Assembly: GCF_018812025.1 (NCBI RefSeq)
Contig: NC_063049.1
Span: 5,269,013-5,333,012, forward strand
Direction: 5' to 3'
DNA: 64,000 nucleotides
Source of the DNA: Megalobrama amblycephala
Taxonomy: Eukaryota > Chordata > Actinopteri > Cypriniformes > Xenocyprididae
Shown here: positions 62,166 through 64,000 of the stretch, in pieces
How the letters are laid out: every line of letters begins with the position of its first letter
Numbering within the stretch: position 1 is the first letter of the stretch
Position numbers and translations under genes: made by a program
The notes under the pieces: generated by a model
Seen by the model: only the letters and a program-made list of their open reading frames with translations
What the model was told of the DNA's origin: nothing
Databases searched by the model: none

Positions 62166-63452
62166 TCCAAAGAATCGAGTCGAGTCTTTAAATGTGGCTT
62201 GGCTTTATTGCAGACTGATGGCATATTCCTTTATCAACCTCGTAGCCTAACATATCTTTTAGCAATCGTTAAAAATCATTCCCCTATGGAGAAAACGATT
62301 GGGATTTTTACTTCCTGAACCCGACTGTTGCACTCTATAGGAGGATTGTAATGAACACTACTACTAATAAAACACCTGGGGTTAATTTCTGCTGTGCACT
62401 ATAATCAGATCTTCAGACTGGATTGTTATGCTTTTGAGTAATCATGGACTTTGTTCAGGTAGGCATTAGGCACTCTTAGTGGCTCTGGAAAACAAAAGCA
62501 CACAGTTGCTTGAAGGGTTATGTTTACCCCCAACATTCATCAGCAGTTTATATATAAGCCTCATTTAAATGAACTCTGTGTATCATGAGGTCTGTGTTGG
62601 CAAATCAAATATATGATGTCATAATAATAAACGGCATGTATTTTAATCAAGCATTTTCAGTGTGCTGAAATCATTCATGTTTTGCTTTGTCTTCAAGTTA
62701 TAAATCTACACGTTTCACTCACCCAAAACACACACACACACCTGACTGATGGCATCACCAACACACAAGTGTGTGCTTAATCAGCCTGTGATAAAGTTAT
62801 CTGGGTAAATGTCTGGTTACTAGTAATTTTAGCTTGCACTACAGCATCCGTATTTGAAATCGCATCTTTTCTCTGTTTTGGCCTTCCGCCTACACTGGGA
62901 CTAAAACACTCTCCAAACGCCACCAGTGCAACTGGCCCGATCAGGCCCGCTTCTGTAGGGTGCTAGAGGCTACATCCTCAGCTGAAACCAATAATAGCAT
63001 ATTAGCGAAACAGATTTGGCAAACGATCTAGTGCGTATTTGTGTTTGCGCTCTAGAGAGCGTCAAAGGTTTCTATTTACAACATGTTTTTACAGCATTGA
63101 GCAGAGTAATGTAGCCAATCACAGACGTATCTGTTGATTTCCGGAACGCAGTGGCCAATCAGAGGTTTTTAAGTTAGTCAGAATTCACTTGTCGCTCAAA
63201 ACACTGGAGTTTGTCCAGTGCTGCGTTTTGCACGCTCGCGAGTCCTCGCATTATAACAAACAAAGACATGGTGTAAATAAGAGATTCACATATTGGACGA
63301 TCAGAAACAGGGTCAGAAATTACCAGGGGTTTGGGGCAAAAATGCCACCAAAATTAATATAAATGCCACCAAAATTCGAGATATGGGCGCCAATGCCCAA
63401 TGCAAATGCGAATGAGTTCTTGTTTTTAATATTGATAATATATGATATATTT

Positions 63453-64000
63453 AAAGGATTAGTCCACTGTAAAATAAAAATTTCCTGATAATTTACTCAC
63501 CCCCATGTCATCCAAGATGTTCATGTCTTTCTTTCTTCAGTCGAAAAGAAATGAAGGTTTTTGATGAAAACATTCCAGGATTTTTCTCCTTATAGTGGAC
63601 TTCAATGGTCTCCAGACAGTTGAAGGTGAAAATTACAGTTTAAGTGCAGCTGAAAACCGCACTTTCGTATTCTTCAAAAAGCTTACGCCGTATGTCCTAC
63701 GCTTCCCTATTCAACTTATGGAACGAATGCAGCGCCAGTTCCATTTTTTCCGTAAGTAGAATGGGACATACAGCGTAAGCTTTTTGAAGAATGCGAAAGT
63801 GTGGTTTTGGCGGAACCACTTGGAAGGTGATCATTTGTTTATATAAAGCACGTACATTTTCATTTTTTTTTTGAAAATGAGCGATTGTTTCACTAGATGA
63901 GACTCTTATTCCTCGTCCGGTATTGTTTAAAGCCCTTTAAAGCTGCACTGAAACTAATTTTGACCTTCAAACGTTTTGAGGCCAGTGAAGTCCACTATAG
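63453..64000. mobile_element. 'GGATTAGTTCACTT' family MITE, runs off the window
   Basis: Left end AAAGGATTAGTCCACTGTAA, then CTCACCCCCATGTCATCCAA. The centre is mirrored (CAAAAAGCTTACGCCGTATG and CATACAGCGTAAGCTTTTTG). The right half reaches the window edge at GTGAAGTCCACTATAG. Confidence 0.85.

Larger units (their letters stand above)
55485..64000 (+). other. dock9: dock9 intron 1 (continues past the window)
   Basis: Bounded on the left by the exon 1 donor. I find no second coding exon before the window ends. The contents are SINEs, MITEs and unclassified DNA, listed separately. 60600-63450 shows no recognisable gene or complete element. Confidence 0.75.

Overview
This is a vertebrate nuclear window, almost certainly from a cyprinid teleost (zebrafish/carp type). 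The evidence is split genes with GT-AG introns, long (CA/TG)n and (AT)n arrays, a Tc1-like transposon, and very dense miniature inverted-repeat elements of families common in cyprinid genomes. There are no bacterial genes or operons.

Two protein-coding genes are visible, both on the + strand. The first is farp1 (FERM, RhoGEF and pleckstrin domain protein 1). I assembled it by hand from 25 coding exons between 5829 and 49076, and every junction keeps the reading frame. Exons 1-11 (5829-25155) encode the FERM and FERM-adjacent region. Exons 13-25 (36155-49076) encode the linker, the DH (RhoGEF) domain and two PH domains. Between them, exon 12 (27615-28784) is a 1.17-kb exon in frame with exon 11 that ends in its own stop codon. 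The locus can therefore encode a GEF-less FERM protein of about 776 aa as well as the full GEF of about 944 aa or more. The layout of exons 1-12 and the acidic tail of exon 12 resemble FRMD7, a FARP paralogue. This is the most interesting biological point in the window.

The second gene starts at 55368: the first coding exon of a DOCK-D family GEF, best matched to dock9, continuing past the right edge. FARP1 and DOCK9 are also neighbours in the human 13q32 region, but there STK24 and SLC15A1 lie between them and DOCK9 is on the opposite strand. Here they are tandem and about 6 kb apart. Both products regulate Rho-family GTPases (Rac/Cdc42).

Region by region. 1-835 is a decayed LINE on the - strand. 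835-5800 holds repeats and a CpG-rich probable farp1 promoter or 5' exon. 6000-19028 is farp1 intron 1, with nested MITEs, the 3' end of an LTR retrotransposon and a broken 1.59-kb Tc1 element. 19029-25155 holds clustered FERM exons, interrupted by a 2.5-kb nested MITE complex. 25156-36150 holds exon 12, its possible long 3' UTR, and a tandem cluster of short repeats. 36155-49076 holds the DH-PH-PH exons, with an LTR element carrying a 30-bp minisatellite inside the DH coding region's intron. 49077-50700 is the 3' UTR. 50700-54800 is an intergenic repeat block. 54800-64000 is the dock9 promoter, exon 1 and part of intron 1.

All calls are by eye from translation, splice consensus and recalled family sequences. 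No database search was run.
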